From positions 1-13,428 of the forward strand of contig CAIVKT010000728.1 of the NCBI GenBank assembly GCA_903906615.1: a stretch of 13,428 nucleotides of DNA, written 5' to 3'. Of this stretch, positions 13,013-13,428 are shown one piece after another. Source of the DNA: an uncultured Bacteroidota bacterium. Lineage in GTDB: Bacteria; Bacteroidota; Bacteroidia; Chitinophagales; Chitinophagaceae. Positions within the stretch are counted from its first letter, which is position 1. Every line of letters begins with the position of its first letter. The notes beneath the pieces were generated by a model, which saw only the letters and a program-made list of their open reading frames with translations, did not search any database and was not told the DNA's origin. Made by a program: the position numbers and the translations under genes.

Positions 13013-13428
13013 TTACACAGCACCATTTATCAATGAAATGATCGCAGTGGTCATTCGATCAAAATCACCTGTAGTATCTATAACACCTATTGCACAATCA
13101 AACTTGGTATTGTCTTTCAGGTATAGCGTAAAACCTTTCCCCTTGCTACCTGAAAGAACATAGGATTGAATGTCGCTTACCTGTATCTGCCGGTCAGCGG
13201 CATGATCGCAAAATGGCTGGGATAAGTATCTTATCATTATTGTGTCGCCGGCTATTTCCAGTTCTATCCGTTGCTGAAAATATTTTATCAAAAAAGGTAA
13301 AGCGAAGAAAGGGCACATGACGAGTATAAAAGCAAATAAGCCCCGTATGCCGGCTGCAGCAACAATTATGCAATCCAGCAATGCAATTACGACCACTGTT
13401 GCCAATGTAAACAAAGTGGCCCTGCCTG
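13013..13428 (-). CDS. Membrane protein of unknown function, 5' end outside window
   Basis: The frame is open to the right edge of the window, so the start is probably outside; the TTG at 13412-13414 is a poor candidate. The visible part has two hydrophobic helices (TLFTLATVVVIALLDCIIVA and GLFAFILVMCPFFALPFLI) followed by about 85 soluble residues: IELEIAGDTIMIRYLS, IQVSDIQSYVLSGSKGKGFTLYLKDN and a terminal helix. The arrangement of two helices and a small strand-rich domain recalls bacterial PH-like membrane proteins, but this is a guess. No function is assigned. Confidence 0.65.
   Translation of the reverse strand, partial: GRATLFTLATVVVIALLDCIIVAAAGIRGLFAFILVMCPFFALPFLIKYFQQRIELEIAGDTIMIRYLSQPFCDHAADRQIQVSDIQSYVLSGSKGKGFTLYLKDNTKFDCAIGVIDTTGDFDRMTTAIISLINGAV

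Noticed and set aside
1..13428. tRNA, rRNA, CRISPR array, or a large defence or secretion gene cluster
   Set aside because: No cloverleaf-like, rRNA-like or regularly spaced repeat sequence was seen. Gene content is ordinary metabolism and envelope genes apart from the IS end and one toxin-antitoxin pair.

Overview
The window looks like a stretch of chromosome from a Bacteroidota bacterium, most likely a Chitinophagia/Sphingobacteriia-type organism. The evidence is a C-terminal sorting domain for the type IX secretion system, small secreted proteins and lipoproteins of the Bacteroidota style, a GldM-like domain, TTG starts, and repeated TAnnTTTG boxes ahead of genes (the Bacteroidota sigma-factor -7 element, sometimes with TTTG about 20 nt upstream). 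Classical Shine-Dalgarno sites are mostly absent. The taxon is inferred from gene content; no marker gene was compared.

Layout. Positions 1-488 hold the end of an IS3-family insertion sequence on the minus strand (orfA complete, orfB cut by the window edge), with an A8 slippery tract that could fuse the two frames. Next to it is a short remnant of a secreted-protein gene (about 500-679). Then come icd (isocitrate dehydrogenase, + strand) and a probable operon: deoC, a SPOR-domain secreted protein and an M20 amidohydrolase (2045-4579). On the minus strand follow a RelE/ParE-type toxin-antitoxin pair (4588-5123) and a coupled pair of fatty-acid-type genes, a hotdog dehydratase-like protein and a beta-ketoacyl-ACP synthase (5175-6727).

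From 6858 the window holds a small secreted protein that resembles the last GldM domain (+), arginase (-), a periplasmic TlpA-type thioredoxin (+), a large secreted protein with seven repeat units and a T9SS sorting domain (+), lptB for LPS export (-), a small four-helix membrane protein (-), two tandem related lipoproteins (+) and the 3' part of another membrane protein gene (-, cut at the right edge).

Most of this is housekeeping metabolism and envelope function in single-gene or two/three-gene units on alternating strands. No obvious multi-gene defence, secretion or mobile system is present beyond the IS end and the toxin-antitoxin pair. The most unusual points are a dehydratase-like protein lacking the FabZ catalytic histidine, non-canonical cofactor-site residues in the isocitrate dehydrogenase, a stand-alone GldM-like domain behind a promoter that almost touches its start codon, four convergent gene pairs whose stop codons abut or overlap, and a paralogous lipoprotein pair. 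No tRNA, rRNA or CRISPR array was seen, and no stretch above 300 bases lacks a gene.
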